Positions 44,147 through 55,679 of a DNA stretch of 64,000 nucleotides are shown one piece after another (the stretch's first letter is position 1; the number at the start of each line of letters is the position of its first letter). The notes below the pieces were generated by a model. That model made no database searches. It was not told the DNA's origin and was given only the letters and a program-made list of their open reading frames with translations. The stretch is taken from positions 140,313-204,312 of the forward strand of contig JXTB01000598.1 in the NCBI GenBank assembly GCA_002914805.1, written 5' to 3'. Both the position numbers and the translations under genes were made by a program. The stretch is from Parasponia andersonii (taxonomy: Eukaryota > Streptophyta > Magnoliopsida > Rosales > Cannabaceae).

Positions 44147-44183
44147 CTTGAATGAGTTAAAGAGCTCACTATTCAGGATTCAT
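42427..44183 (-). pseudogene. Rab1/RabD2-type small GTPase pseudogene with internal exon deletion
   Basis: Exons recognisable on the minus strand are 44170-44183 (MNPE plus part of Tyr), 43518-43590 (P-loop GDSGVGKS), 42978-43025 (switch I, YISTIGVDF), 42845-42892 (KIRTVEQDEKTIKLQI), 42697-42768 (switch II, WDTAGQERFRTI) and the terminal exon 42427-42523 ending in the prenylation motif CCSS. The exons that should encode the rest of the fold, including the NKxD and SAK guanine-binding motifs, are missing: only 173 bp separate 42697 from 42523. Joining the remaining exons shifts the frame, because exon 5 ends on a whole codon while the last exon needs two earlier bases. The acceptor before 43025 reads TG instead of AG. 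Introns are kept, so this is a duplicated, not processed, pseudogene. Functional RabD2 acts in ER-to-Golgi traffic. Confidence 0.9.
44103..44144. repeat. (AT)n microsatellite
   Basis: An uninterrupted AT dinucleotide run of about 42 bp just beyond the 5' side of the Rab pseudogene's first exon, within its first intron. Confidence 0.95.
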
Positions 44184-44189
44184 GGCTTC

Positions 44190-45750
44190 GTGACTGATGA
44201 AGGAGCTTCAGGAAGCGTTAGAATTATTCTGCTCAGCTTGAAGAAAAAAATATTGGGTTTACTTTTCGAGTTTACAGAGGAAAATGCAAAGAAAGTGGAC
44301 CAAATCTCGTCTCTTTTATACGCTTCCCATGTATTATATTGAGAAATTTAGGTGACCAATATTTTAAACTTTTATGCTGTCACATTTAATCTAAATGTCT
44401 TCATAGCTTGGACCTTGAAGCTTTTATGGGCCGAATAAATTTGCCTTGAAGGCCAATTGGTTTTGTACAAAAGCATTGCAGGCCCAAATTTGAAAGTGCT
44501 CCTCCTTAGAAGACCCAAAACAACTATCACGTGACGTGTTGCCCCCCCTTTTTGGGCTGAATTGCAGCAGAAATAGTAGTCAAGCAAACCAAATCCAATG
44601 TGGGGTATCACCCCCTTTTATTTTGGGGAAGAAATAAAGTTTAATTGAGCATTGATGGATGGTCTAGAACTCTAGACTATGGTCTTGTTGTAAGCTTTCT
44701 AATCACTTTCATATAATGTATGTGTACATATCTTCTAGAAATTAAAGGTGTTCTTGTAGAAGAAAATACGACTTGATCTTGATGATATAGCTTCTTAATA
44801 TTGTTGCAGATATTCAAATATATTTCTGGAAGTGACAAAAGTTCTTAGGATACAACTGGCAAGTATAAATGTCACATTATTGCAAAACTTTCTGTGTGCT
44901 TACAGACGTCAAAATCCGATTAAGACGAATTGAAAGAGATGCTTCCTACGCAAGAAAAATTATGTACAGGTACATGCCAATTAATTTTTTTTTCTTCTTT
45001 TCCTTTCTTAAATATTCTTTGGGATTTTATATTAGGTTTTACTTTTTCTTCTTATTAAAATATACTAGTCTATTACATCAAAAGGGTGCTTAATGACTTA
45101 GGCAGCAAGTTCATGTAAAGGAGGTTTTTTTTTTTTTTTTTTTTTTTCCATGGCCAAGAACCTTACTGAACTGAATAAATAACTTTGCCAATCTTATTTT
45201 ATTTTAAAAGTCGACATTTCTAATCATTGATTGCTGCTATACTGAATAGTATAGTTAGTTGATATAATATGGAACGAGTGGTCCTTGGTCTAAGATGATT
45301 AGAGTCGAGAATATGTAATAGAAGCATACCCATTTATCCCTCTCTAATCTCTGTTACTATTTCATTATACGTATCTACTTTTCTCCGTAAGGAACATTCA
45401 AATTGAGTTTTCTGAGCGTCTTTTTTTGTACATTGAAACGCGTTATGTGTCTCAATTAACTGTTTATTCCTTTGACCATAGACTAAGTAAAGGAATAATT
45501 ACCTATACTACTAAATAACATATGGTATATCCACTTGGTATAGGGGCGTACATATTTGTTGAAGCCGAGTCCGTTGGATAATTCTTTTTCCTTTGTTTGA
45601 GTACAAGTTATCTAAACAACTACCTATGAAGTAACAGGTTTTTTAGACACCAAGGGCTTGTTTTTATGACAATAAACATGGGAATATTGAAATGGTCAAG
45701 TCAATAGTTGCCACACCTATGAGAATACCTAGTTACTTGCCTTAGTTTAA
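44190..45750. other. Intergenic spacer between Rab pseudogene and small-protein gene
   Basis: AT-rich with a long poly(T) tract (about 45125-45148) and no supported gene. The short open frames have no family resemblance. Confidence 0.6.
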
Positions 45751-45761
45751 TTCTCTACCCC

Positions 45762-45768
45762 TATAAAT
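45762..45768 (+). promoter_or_regulatory. TATA box for the small-protein gene
   Basis: TATAAAT lies 85 bp upstream of the ATG at 45854, leaving room for a start site near 45790-45800 and a short leader. Confidence 0.5.
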
Positions 45769-45853
45769 TAAGACCAAATACGTATTATTTGCAGAAAATT
45801 GCATAGTTTGAGGTTGCTGAGCCAGAACAAGCCTGAAAAGGCTACCAAGTACC

Positions 45854-46093
45854 ATGTCTGTCAAGAAAACTCTCTCCCTAAACCGCGGCAAAGCCGTGAA
45901 GGGCCACCAAATCTCGGTGAAACGTGGGAAGTATGGTCGTTGTCTCTCTTTTGTGGAGCTGCCGATGGAACGGGGGAAAACCCTGAAAGAAATGGACTCG
46001 AACAAGTTGAAATTTGAGATCAAGAGATGGGCTAAGGCTGTTGTTGCTTATGCCCGCCAAGTCAGTGGTCGTTTCGGAGGCACCCGTGGCTAA
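45854..46093 (+). CDS. Small basic protein of unknown function, 79 aa
   Basis: A single-exon frame starting ATGTCTGTC gives a compact, strongly basic protein: MSVKKTLSLNRGKAVKGHQI at the N-terminus, then an ELPMERGKTLKEMDSNKLKF segment, a probable amphipathic helix FEIKRWAKAVVAYARQVSGR, and a Gly/Arg-rich tail. Codon use is ordinary, and the GC content is well above the flanks, as expected of real coding DNA. A TATA box sits upstream. I do not recognise the family and see no signal peptide, membrane segment or metal-binding motif. The composition would suit nucleic-acid or membrane-surface binding, but that is a guess. An overlapping frame from 45799 (72 codons) looks like a shadow. Confidence 0.6.
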   Translation: MSVKKTLSLNRGKAVKGHQISVKRGKYGRCLSFVELPMERGKTLKEMDSNKLKFEIKRWAKAVVAYARQVSGRFGGTRG

Positions 46094-46337
46094 TCACAAA
46101 GCCAATTGACATATGTTCTTGAGCATGCTTTCTCTGTTCTTGATCGTAAAGAAGGACAAGAGTTTTGAGTTTCTAATACGTGAAGGCCCGTTTCAAAGTT
46201 GAGAAAATGTAAATATGAGTTGGAGAAATGATTAACTTGATTGTTTTGACGCATTGGTTTGGATTGGAAAGGTTTGGATGGTATTCATGAAGAGTTTGGT
46301 TAAGGACTTGCTTTGACCTTTGAGGCAGCTGTGTAAA

Positions 46338-46436
46338 TAAATAAAAGGCTCTGCCTTGAGTGATGTATATTATAAAGGTACTGCCCCAAATTGATGTATA
46401 AAATAATGGGCTCTGCCCAAAATGATGTAAATAATC
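46338..46436 (+). repeat. Three imperfect copies of a ~33-bp unit downstream of the small-protein gene
   Basis: Units read roughly 'aaaggctctgcc...tgatgtata', 'aaggtactgcccc...tgatgtata' and 'tgggctctgccc...tgatgtaaa'. They lie about 250 bp past the stop codon, in the probable 3' UTR or just beyond it. Confidence 0.6.
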
Positions 46437-46922
46437 GATATTTTCCCCCATCTGTGGTTATTGTTCTAAGCTCCGTATAGTTTTTGTTCTGTTTTCTGGT
46501 GGTCTCAAGTAATTTTGATTTCACAACTTACAGAAGATGCTTAAACATCAGAGAACTCAGTGGTCATGAAGTGTAGAATCTGGCGGTTATATTGTTACGC
46601 TATTATTTTAACATAAAACTGAGAATGGATGGATGGTCAATATTGTATTTTCGTGGTTTTAGTATATACCAGTTTTATAATAAGCAACCCAAAAATGGTA
46701 AGCTTTTTCATACCACAAAAATAAAAATAATTACTTGTCTATACACATATGTCTATACATATATAATAACATGTATACATTGTGTTAACTTAAAAGATAT
46801 TCTTCTTGAGTGGAAAAAAAAAAAAAAAAAACGGCTTCACGATGACAAAACTGTGCTGTAACTCTTTTGTTACTTCGTTTGAAGATTAGCTTCTTACTTG
46901 TATTCATACAAAGGTAGAGTTC

Positions 46923-49900
46923 TCAGTTGCACTCCCCTGACTCGGACCTCTTTACCTCACTAAATACCTTTTCTCCGCCAGACATGGTCCGCAAAAGCTG
47001 TTTAGAACACATGTTCTGAGCCTGTGTCGCGTTCTTTACACGGTTGGCTCTCACCCAAGCCGGCTCCTACAAGAAAAAGAAGTATAAAAACACCATTTAA
47101 CCGGTGTAAAGTGATGATTCATGCCTACGTTTCCACCATCTGAAGTTCTATTAATAACAAGACAAGTAGGTTTGGATGAAAAATGGCTCGACGAGGGTCA
47201 AGAAAAGAGCAATCACCTCCGGAACAAAGCGCGAAAATCCGAACTTTATCAGGAGGAGGACATGTTCCATGATAAGGATTGCGGCAAGTCCGGGCTCTAT
47301 TTTCCATTTACCCTCCTGATCGTACAACCACGCTAAAAGTGCACAATTGGTACATATAGACATCACTACCAAAAACTGAAATTTGGATACCGTCCCAGCA
47401 TTAGTAAGATAATGATAACACAGAGAATATGCATAACAATGTGACAAAATATAATATGCGGTGTCCAACATCTTATAGTGTGACAAAATGTACAGTTCGT
47501 ATTTGTGAAGCATATCTTATTTTGCTCAGAAATACCTGAAAAATGTTCAGCCAAGCTCCAATGGTTGCAGCAGCACGAGGAACAGGCCTTCTAAACATGG
47601 TAAGCAGCTTCACTGCATCTGTTCTGATTTCAGTGATGTTGTTCTGCAAATAATGGAGCTTCAAAATACATTAACTATTAACCGAATAGTGACAATGGTA
47701 AAAGTTCCAATAAGATCATTATTTACCAAAAAAGCAAAGGCAAACGTGAGAGGAAATGCACAAGCAAACATCATGATGAGTCCAAACTGCAAGGCCAACT
47801 CCAAAAAGTCTGCAAGTGGTTTGAAAATCTGGTTAGTCTAAACAAGTACCCAATTGCTCCATAGAACTTCTTAATTTTCAAGTGGGTCAATATTACATAA
47901 AGCATCAAACATTCTCATAAAAGAAATCAAAGAAGAAGTTTGCCACTCATTATCTCAGTTCCCAACTCCATGAAACCTTTTTCATTTGAAAGTGACCTGA
48001 ACTCTCTTTTTCTTTACTCTCTATAGAATTATGTTCTTTTTTTTTTTTTTTTGATAAACTATAGAATTATATTCTTAAAACTATAAGAAACATTTATCAT
48101 ATGTCAGTGTCTACTTCGATATAGTAGACATATTACCATCAAAGAGTCCATCCTCAAGCTCATCGCCTATGCTTGCAGAATAGGAAGGTTTCAGATACTC
48201 TTTCTCTACCCTGGAAGTAAACTGAATCTTCCCAGTTGATGATCCCTTTTCACATTTTCTCTTTCTTCTGGATACAAGGAAATTTAATATGTAAATATAC
48301 ACTATATGCATCAGCTGAAGTTCAGGCAACTTTCAAGGTGGGACCGGTGACGTAGAAGTCCAAGAGAAGATGGTAAAAAAGAAAGCTTACCTTAGTCTAT
48401 ATTTCTTATAACTATATTTAAGATAAGGTAAAGAATTCTCCAACAGGTTTTCCAACACCTGGAAAAAGTTGAATGTCAAGCACATTAACACAAGTAGTGA
48501 AAACCAAAACGGCCTATTTATTTCACCTCAGACACAAGAAGGCGCTGAATCAAGACTTGGCGGAGAGTCAAAAAACTGCGGTGCAGTAGCGCATGGTAGA
48601 AAATACCTATATATGATTGCATAAAATACAGCCCAAACACCTGCAAGGAAATTAAGACTGTTAACTGTATGAAAATGCCTGTGAAGATAAGACAATCATT
48701 TTCTGCTAAATACCTTGTACACCAAGCTGTCAGCTCTCTTTTCTTTGTTTTCGTTGTTTTCATGCTTAATGAGCCCGACAGAGATCTTACCCCCGATTTG
48801 TGTGACATATTGAATGGTAAAAAGATAAACTGCAGTAAGCCCGAACCTGAAAACCAAAGATAATAAATTGACATTCTCATGCCATGAATCATAAAGTATT
48901 AACATAAAAGAAAGAATAAACGTTTAGTGTCATTAGTTCTAGAAGGTAGCAAAGAATAAACTTAGCCCATCCCTCTAAACAGGCATCCTAAACTTCTGAT
49001 AGAAAGTTGCTTTGGAAAGTATGAAAAGAAAGCTTTGTCATAACCAAAATAACTTGGCTCCTTACTTCATAAGATCGGACTCCACAACTTCATAAGTATG
49101 AGCATAGGCCAATTCAAATGGCAACTGAAGGCATATAATACTCAAGATAACGAGAGCATCATTTCTGAATCTCAGGAATCGCCCAAACCACTCATTCCTT
49201 TGGAAAAATTCTTTCTCTTTTGTGTTGTCAGTTCCCCATTTTCTTATGATTTCCATAGGTGACTGAAAGGAGCCCCACTCCATGCCCAAAAGTTTGTGTC
49301 CAGCGTCTGCTCCAACTGGATAACTAATTTGCCATCTGTAATATTCAAACCAGTAGAGACAGGAAGAGAAGAAAGGAGAACAATAGGTAAAAAAGAAAAA
49401 ATGAATTGAAAATTCCGTATGTAAAAGGGTAANACCTGGCTAAAAGGGCAGCATTTTTCCGTTTCCAAAACTGGGAAAACATAATTGCCCATAGTGTGAT
49501 GCTTATGAAGAAAATAGGGAGCACCAGTAACTGCAGTGACCTAAGAAAGCACAAAGCCCTTCTTAGTAACAATATCGCACCAGATGCACAAATTTGTTTT
49601 AACAGTCAGAACGAATATTAAGAGATAGTTTGCAGTCTTACCCAAAATCAATTATCTGCAACATAAGCCCAAAAAGTGCTGGAAATAGCAACCACTTTGT
49701 ATACATTCCAAGGAAAGCAAAATAGACTGCAATCTGTAAAAAATTTAGAAAACAAAGGAAATATATAAATAAATAAATAAACTATGGTGCAGATATTAAG
49801 CAAGAAAGTACTACAACAATTGCTATGTCATTACTAACCTTTGTCCCGAAGTATGAGCAAATCTCATCCATAGGCTGGTCTGTGAAGCCCCGCCAGTGTA

Positions 49901-51327
49901 GTGCCCAACTATGAAGGAGCTTTTTCCTCTTTATTTCATCTACCAACCAAAGAATCATCTTCATTTAGAGTTACATTGATTACACATATGCATACAATCG
50001 CTTGATGCATATGCATATAATTGCTTGATTAGTAAAGCATACCATGCAATGGGAAGACATCTTTAACAATGCCCTCCGCTTCCAATTTCTGCAGCAAACA
50101 TTCCCCAACTTCCCACCGTAATTCTTTACCCTCGTGTTTTAGAATTATAGCTGACCGGCTCTTGTTCTCCTGTTAAATGTTTGTTTGTCCGTACAGCATT
50201 TGCAACAGAGACAAATCTCAAGTAAGTTTCATTCAGTTGCAAATATTTGACATCAAATTTACTCTTGCCTTATGGGATCTTATTGATCATACTCAACGGG
50301 ACGGCCATAATGGTTAGTTGTTTTGAATCCAATGTCAATGGTTAGTTGTTTTGAATCCAATGTCAGAAATGAATATGTGGAAATCAATCAATCCTCAATA
50401 AAAGGAATGAACTTGAAGTTAGTTATGTCATACCAAAGAGTGATAACAAACCAAACTATGGTTAAAAAAATACGAAGAGGTGATTGTTTAAATTTTTATG
50501 TAAAATCATCTTCCAAACATATCTATTAAAAATAACTGCAATGAAGAGCAAGGAGTTCAACTATACACACTACAGAGAAAAGTATATGTATTACTGAATG
50601 ACTTACAATTCCATATATTAAGTGCTGATAACAGTGAAACCGCTCACTCCAACTGAACAATGAACCATCAGGTTGTCTCACAAAAGCTTCCACCTCCTCC
50701 CATTCAAATAGTAAATCCACTCCTGAAAGCAAGTATTGCTCATCATGGATTCCTTCTTATAATTCTATCTATTTTGCAATGATTGTAAGGTGAAACAGGA
50801 CAGCTTAACATGAACATTAGGGAAAAAATTAAGAACCCTTTTACAGGATATGCTGACTATTACCAATACGGGTCCGTTTCTTAACTTGCAACCTGGCTGC
50901 AGCCCTCCCCAAAGTCTCCAAAGCCGCAGCTAGCTGAAACAAATTTTGTCAAGTTTATACACTTAACGTTTAAGAACTAACCATATATTGGTACGCAAAT
51001 TTTGTAAAATGAAAAAAAAAAAAAGGTACAGTTTATGAACCAGGAAAAAAAAAAGGTAACATCTTTGATAAGTAAATTGCAAGAATGAAAGTATAAGATA
51101 ACTAAACTATATGAAACAAAATGCATCATACAAAGGTAAGTTCAATACTAAACCTTGATAAACTCATCAGCAACCCCAATGACTCTCTCAACTACAAAAC
51201 CCAGTTTCCTAAATTCACGTACAAGAAGCTCCACACAATCAAAACTTGAATCCTCTGCGTTCACATTCCCCTTTGGAACCACTACCGCAATCTCAAAAGC
51301 AGGTTCTTCCCCCTCAGGCTCACTCAT
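46923..51327 (-). CDS. Anoctamin (TMEM16)-like membrane protein, 664 aa
   Basis: Sixteen exons on the minus strand (51154-51327, 50864-50933, 50607-50722, 50043-50169, 49839-49939, 49642-49733, 49436-49540, 49066-49335, 48714-48846, 48527-48640, 48391-48458, 48137-48267, 47727-47809, 47536-47643, 47217-47375, 46923-47066) join to 1995 nt in frame. Residues ~1-185 form the cytosolic N-terminal domain. From ~195 come about eight to ten hydrophobic segments, starting with [19 protein letters not shown] and [20 protein letters not shown]. The [14 protein letters not shown]...RRPVPRA block and EHVLLLIKF match the calcium-binding transmembrane region of the family. Anoctamins are calcium-activated chloride channels or lipid scramblases; which applies here is unknown. 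The length equals that of the single Arabidopsis anoctamin-like protein (At1g73020, from memory). One N base at 49433 lies in an intron, third base after a donor. Confidence 0.95.
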
Positions 51328-51599
51328 TTCCAGAGCTTACCCCCCAAAACGACAAACAACAGCCCAAAACGACAACAAAAAAGGGGAAAAAAAAAAAAAC
51401 GAAAAAGAGAGCAACCTTTTACCACCCCAGACTGGACAAAACGCTCCTCATTGTAATTAGGATCGAAGGAAGCTCGCATCAAAGAAGAAGCACACAAGGC
51501 TTTTCATGCGTTTTCTCAAAAAGGGTATTTTGGGTCTTTGGTGAGTTCGTGGGATTTAGATGTAAAGCTTGTAATTTCGATGAAGGCAATGAATGAATG

Positions 51600-54360
51600 A
51601 ATTTGGTATTAAAAACTGTAACGTGGGTTCTTTCAAACGTAACGAAAAATGACAAAGAGAGAGAAGGAGAGATAGAGACAGAGGAAGAAGAACACTAGAA
51701 GAGGGGTACAACAGGTGTCTTAGTACACGAGCATTGGGGGAGAGAGCTTCTACAGGGAACAGACACATACCATGGTGACCCAAGATCTAGACACGTTTGT
51801 TTGGGACTCCGGAAGCTTTTCTTCAAAATCAAATCTTTTATTACTATTCTAATACAACAAAGGTTAAAAGTAGCAAGAAATATGAAAATATAATTCAAGT
51901 TTGACAATTTAGGACAATTATTAGTTAGTAACTTAGGTAAGTTTTAGTTTTTCCTTTTTGTTATTTCAATTTATTACTAGTTTCCTGAATTTGTAAGTGC
52001 CCTTTTCTTTCTAGGATAGTGTAGCTGCATATAAATATTTGTCTCAAAATAGAGAAACTGTATTATGTTAATAAAATATAAGCGGTTTAATTTATCTATT
52101 TTTCTTATTTAGGAAGTGTCAAACTTTTTGTTGAATCTTAGTCATTAATTAGGAGGGTCTGATTATATAGAGATCTCACCATAGAATCCACCTAGAATAA
52201 TAGCACTGATATGATACCAAATTTCACACTAGTCTTAACATTTTTGTTTTGTTTTGAGAAAACAAAATTTTAAAATATCAGGTGCAAAAGATAAATTCGG
52301 AAAAGTGATATTAATGTTATATGATTTTTGGTGCATTTCCAGGGAACGTCTCCCAATTCAGTAGTGCATATACATTTATCCACTTCTGACTCTGAGGGGG
52401 ACTCTGGTTGGTTCCATCTCTGTGAGCTATCTATATCACCAGTAATGATGGCATAAGAATAATACAATTGATACAGAGGTGGGGTGGGGACGTTTGAATT
52501 TCCCGGTTTACAAGAGTCTGGATTGTGTATTCTTTCATTCCCTGCGATGCGAGTGAGTTAGATTATTAAATGCATAATAACGTAAACAGTTTCATATTTA
52601 TTCTCCCACAGTCAAGTAGTACGTTGCAATAGTCTATTGTATTCTTTTCGAGCATTGAGCGTTTTCAAGGCATTTGGTAGTCTTTTTCTCAAAGCGGGCT
52701 TAGTGTCGCGACTTAGCCTCAAATAAGATAATCGTGCGACACTTAACATAATTCGTCGCACTAAATTAGTCTACCAATACTCAAGAAAGAGACTTAGAGT
52801 AAGCTTTTAAGACAAATTGGTAAGGATGAGAAAGTTTAGATGAATTAAAATTTTATATTTCTCTTAGAATATTTACAACTCTCTCAAATGGGACTTGTGT
52901 AGAAATGAACCCAAATGATCTTTTATATAAACAAAGTCTAAACCAACCAAGAGTTAGGATCGTGCCAAGTGGCATGATCTTACAAAGGGTCTAGATTATT
53001 CTCAACTAAAGTTATAATATTTATAAAGATATTTACATAGAGAATTCTAGAACAAAACATGGTCTAGATCCTTCTAAGAGGTTCACCCACCATCTTGGCT
53101 CTTCTAAGTCATTATAGGAGTTTCTAGGACCGTCCAACCTATCTAGTACCATCCGCTTTTGTCTAGAGACTTCTAGGACTTAGTAGCACCAACTATTCAA
53201 GCATGGCCAAGGCCTCTCTTGATCACTCTAGAAGTGTCCACCACGTTCTAGGATCTTCCTTAAGCTTTTTGGGTGAGCAGTATATATAGATGACCTTAGA
53301 ACCATGAGCAATAACATTTAGATTTTTGGGAACCGAATGAGGGGGGTGTAACATTAGGCTAATAAGTTAATTTTGTTTTGAATTTGTGTGGTGGGATCCT
53401 TGTTTGAAAGGAAATTAGTTCAAAGGAGAAAATATAACTAATGTAGCTCATGAGGATGTGACTGAGGGTGCCAATTATGATGCGTTAAAATGAAGAGTGA
53501 ATAATATTATGAGATTAAGAATTTCTGAAAATTAATATTTTAAGTTGACTTTTTGAATAATTTTAACCAATAAAAGACAATAACATCGTCAAAATTAAGT
53601 AGAATAATAAAAATTAATATAGTTTTAATGAAAGATATTATTACTTTTTCGTTACTAAAATTAGTCAAATAATAAGTACAATGTATTAGTTTTTATAAAT
53701 TTTTAGTATTAGTATTTAGAAATTTTTAATCTTATTGTATTATTTTGAAGAGTCTAAATTTCAGATTTTAAGTTGCAGAATACTTAAACTTCAAGATATT
53801 TTTTGCAGTTCACCGTTTCCTTTATTAGAGGTATTATACACCAAAATTTCATCTTTTCGACAGAGACCAAAACTCATTTTCAAGAAAACGATGAAATTTT
53901 TTAAATATTTACCTCAAAAGTTTAAGCAAAAACTTCAAGGCCAACATATTGGTTCAAGAACACAAATAAAATTTGAATGCTATTTTGGATTCAAATTACG
54001 AACCCATCATTGCAATAAGAAAAATTACTGACCCATAATTCAAATTAAAGTCCAAACTTATGATTTAGTATTTTTTTTTTTTTGAAGTTTCATTGAATGT
54101 CTGGTTTGCAACATTTTTATAGACATTAACAATACAAAAGAAAAAAAAATATCTATAATAATTAATTATAACAAAACTAAAGAAAAAAATATCTACAATA
54201 ATTAATTATCAGAACCAAAATTAGCATAATAAACCCAATATGAGCTCAAAAGCTCTTTTAAATCTAAAATCAGATGGTCATAACTCAAACAAACACCATG
54301 ACCAGAAAAAGGAAGGCTGCTATGACAATCAGAGTCATAGAGTGAATTGGAACTACGATA
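51600..54360. other. Intergenic spacer, no gene recognised
   Basis: The part next to the anoctamin start (51600-51720) is purine-rich and probably promoter or leader. Beyond it is AT-rich DNA. The stretch 52780-53330 has higher GC and looks like a degraded LTR-type sequence ('ggtctagat', 'ttctagga' repeated), but I could not define its ends. No convincing coding sequence. Confidence 0.5.
52674..52777. repeat. Foldback element of about 104 bp
   Basis: The left end TTGGTAGTCT...TTAGTGTCGCGAC pairs with the right end, whose reverse complement reads TTGGTAGACTAATTTAGTGC. A further inner inverted pair around 'gtgtcgcgac' and 'gtgcgacac' lets most of the unit fold. It is likely a tiny MITE. Confidence 0.5.
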
Positions 54361-54366
54361 ATGGAC

Positions 54367-55406
54367 AATATAGCAAAAAGTTTTATGTCAAGGGTGTTTC
54401 ACCAAAATGAAGAGAAGCATAAGGGCATAATTGAAAAGAAAATTTGGACCATTTCTTGATTTGTGCATGTCATCCTTGCGCAACGAACAATATAACAAAA
54501 AAATTTCTGTCAAGATTGTTTCACCAAAATGAAGAGAAGCATAAGAGCATAATTGCAAAAAAAATTTGGACCATTTCTCAATTTATGCGTATGAAGGGTG
54601 TTTCACCGAAATGAAGAGAAACATAAGAGCGTAATTGGAAAAAAAAAAAAAATTGGACCATTTCTCAATTTGTGTATGTCAAGAGTTTTTCACCAAAATA
54701 AAGAGAAGTATAAGGGCATAATTGAAAAAAATAATTTGGACCATTTCTTTATTTGTGCATTTCATCCTTGCGCAACGGACAATGTAACAAAAAGTCTTAT
54801 GCCAAAGGTGTTTCACCAAAATGAAAGAGAAGCATAAGAGCGTAATTGGAAAAAAAAAAATAAAATTAGACCATTTCTCCATTTGTGCATGTCAAGAGTG
54901 TTTCACCAAAATGAAGAGAAGTATAAGGGGATAATTGAAAAAAACAATTCGGACCATTTCTTTGTTTGTGCATTTTATCTTTGCGCAATGTGTTTCACCA
55001 AAATGAAGAGGAGCATAAGGGCATAATTGAAAAAAAATTTGGACCATTTCTCGATTTATGCGTGCCATCCTTGCGCAGGGACCATTTCTTTATTTGTGCA
55101 TTTCATCCTTGCGCAACGGATAATGTAACAAAAAGTCTTATGTCAAAGGTGTTTCACCAAAATAAAAGAGAAGCATAAGAGCATAATTGAAAAAAAAAAA
55201 AAAAAATTTAGACCATTTTTCGATTTGTGTATGTCAAGAGTGTTTCACCAAAATGAAGAGAAGTATAAGAGTATAATTGAAAAAAACAATTTGGACCATT
55301 TCTTTATTTGTCCATTTCATCTTTGCGCAATGTGTTTCACCGAAATGAAGAGGCGCAATGTGTTTCACCGAAATGAAGAGGAGGAGCATAAGGGGATAAT
55401 TGAAAA
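54367..55406 (-). repeat. Tandem array built from the U6 snRNA 3' end and its 3' flank
   Basis: About ten units follow the intact U6 gene in its transcription direction. Each has the last 30-45 nt of U6 (reading toward GAGAAATGGTCCAAATT), a run of T, then a common flank 'caattatgcccttatgcttc' and 'tcattttggtgaaaca'. U6-like tails occur near 54441, 54562, 54651, 54733, 54866, 54947, 55037, 55080, 55208 and 55290. Two subtypes alternate, and a larger unit of about 343 bp (54737-55079) is repeated by the block beginning at 55080, which runs into the full U6 gene. No unit has a U6 5' half or promoter. The short open frames across it are not genes. Confidence 0.9.
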
Positions 55407-55456
55407 AAAATTTGGACCATTTCTCGATTTGTGCGTGTCATCCTTGCGCAGGGGCC

Positions 55457-55488
<32 letters not shown>

Positions 55489-55508
55489 TCAGATGTCCCC
55501 GAAGGGAC
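55407..55508 (-). ncRNA. U6: U6 spliceosomal snRNA gene
   Basis: The reverse complement begins GTCCCTTCGGGGACATC and contains the ACAGAGA box that pairs with 5' splice sites, the following AGC triad and the CCTGCGCAAGGATGACACGC segment, ending GGTCCAAATT and a T run that serves as Pol III terminator. Compared with the plant U6 consensus as I remember it, there is one change, C to T (GACATCTGATAAAA instead of GACATCCGATAAAA). The 102-nt length and complete promoter indicate an expressed gene. It supplies the catalytic RNA core of the spliceosome. Confidence 0.97.
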
Positions 55509-55530
55509 AAATAAAGAACTCCAGTTAAGT

Positions 55531-55574
55531 TTATATAAAGACTAAAAGTTTAGCTTAGACGAGCGATGTGGGAC
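55531..55574 (-). promoter_or_regulatory. U6 Pol III promoter: USE and TATA box
   Basis: On the minus strand the upstream sequence element GTCCCACATCG (55564-55574) matches the plant snRNA consensus RTCCCACATCG exactly. A TATA element CTTTATATAA lies at 55531-55540. The gap between the two is 23 bp, the spacing of Pol III rather than Pol II snRNA genes in plants, and the TATA box sits about 23-32 bp before the RNA start at 55508. Confidence 0.95.
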
Positions 55575-55679
55575 TTTTAGTAGGCTAACTCAAGCACCAT
55601 TCCAGACGAGGTCACTGGGGTGCTGGAGCATAGCGAAGCGGGCTAGCCAGTAACCCAGCCCAACTATACCTTTAAAAAA

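Noticed and set aside
49433..49433. Ambiguous base N in the anoctamin gene
   Set aside because: It lies in an intron, third base after the donor of exon 49436-49540, so it is an assembly ambiguity without effect on the protein.
51155..51596. Plus-strand frames of 101 and 116 codons opposite the anoctamin first exon
   Set aside because: Antisense shadow of exon 1 with low-complexity Lys/Thr tracts.
54598..55545. Plus-strand frames with repeated VFHQNEEKHK-like peptides
   Set aside because: The repetition comes from the U6-derived tandem array and is not a repeat protein.
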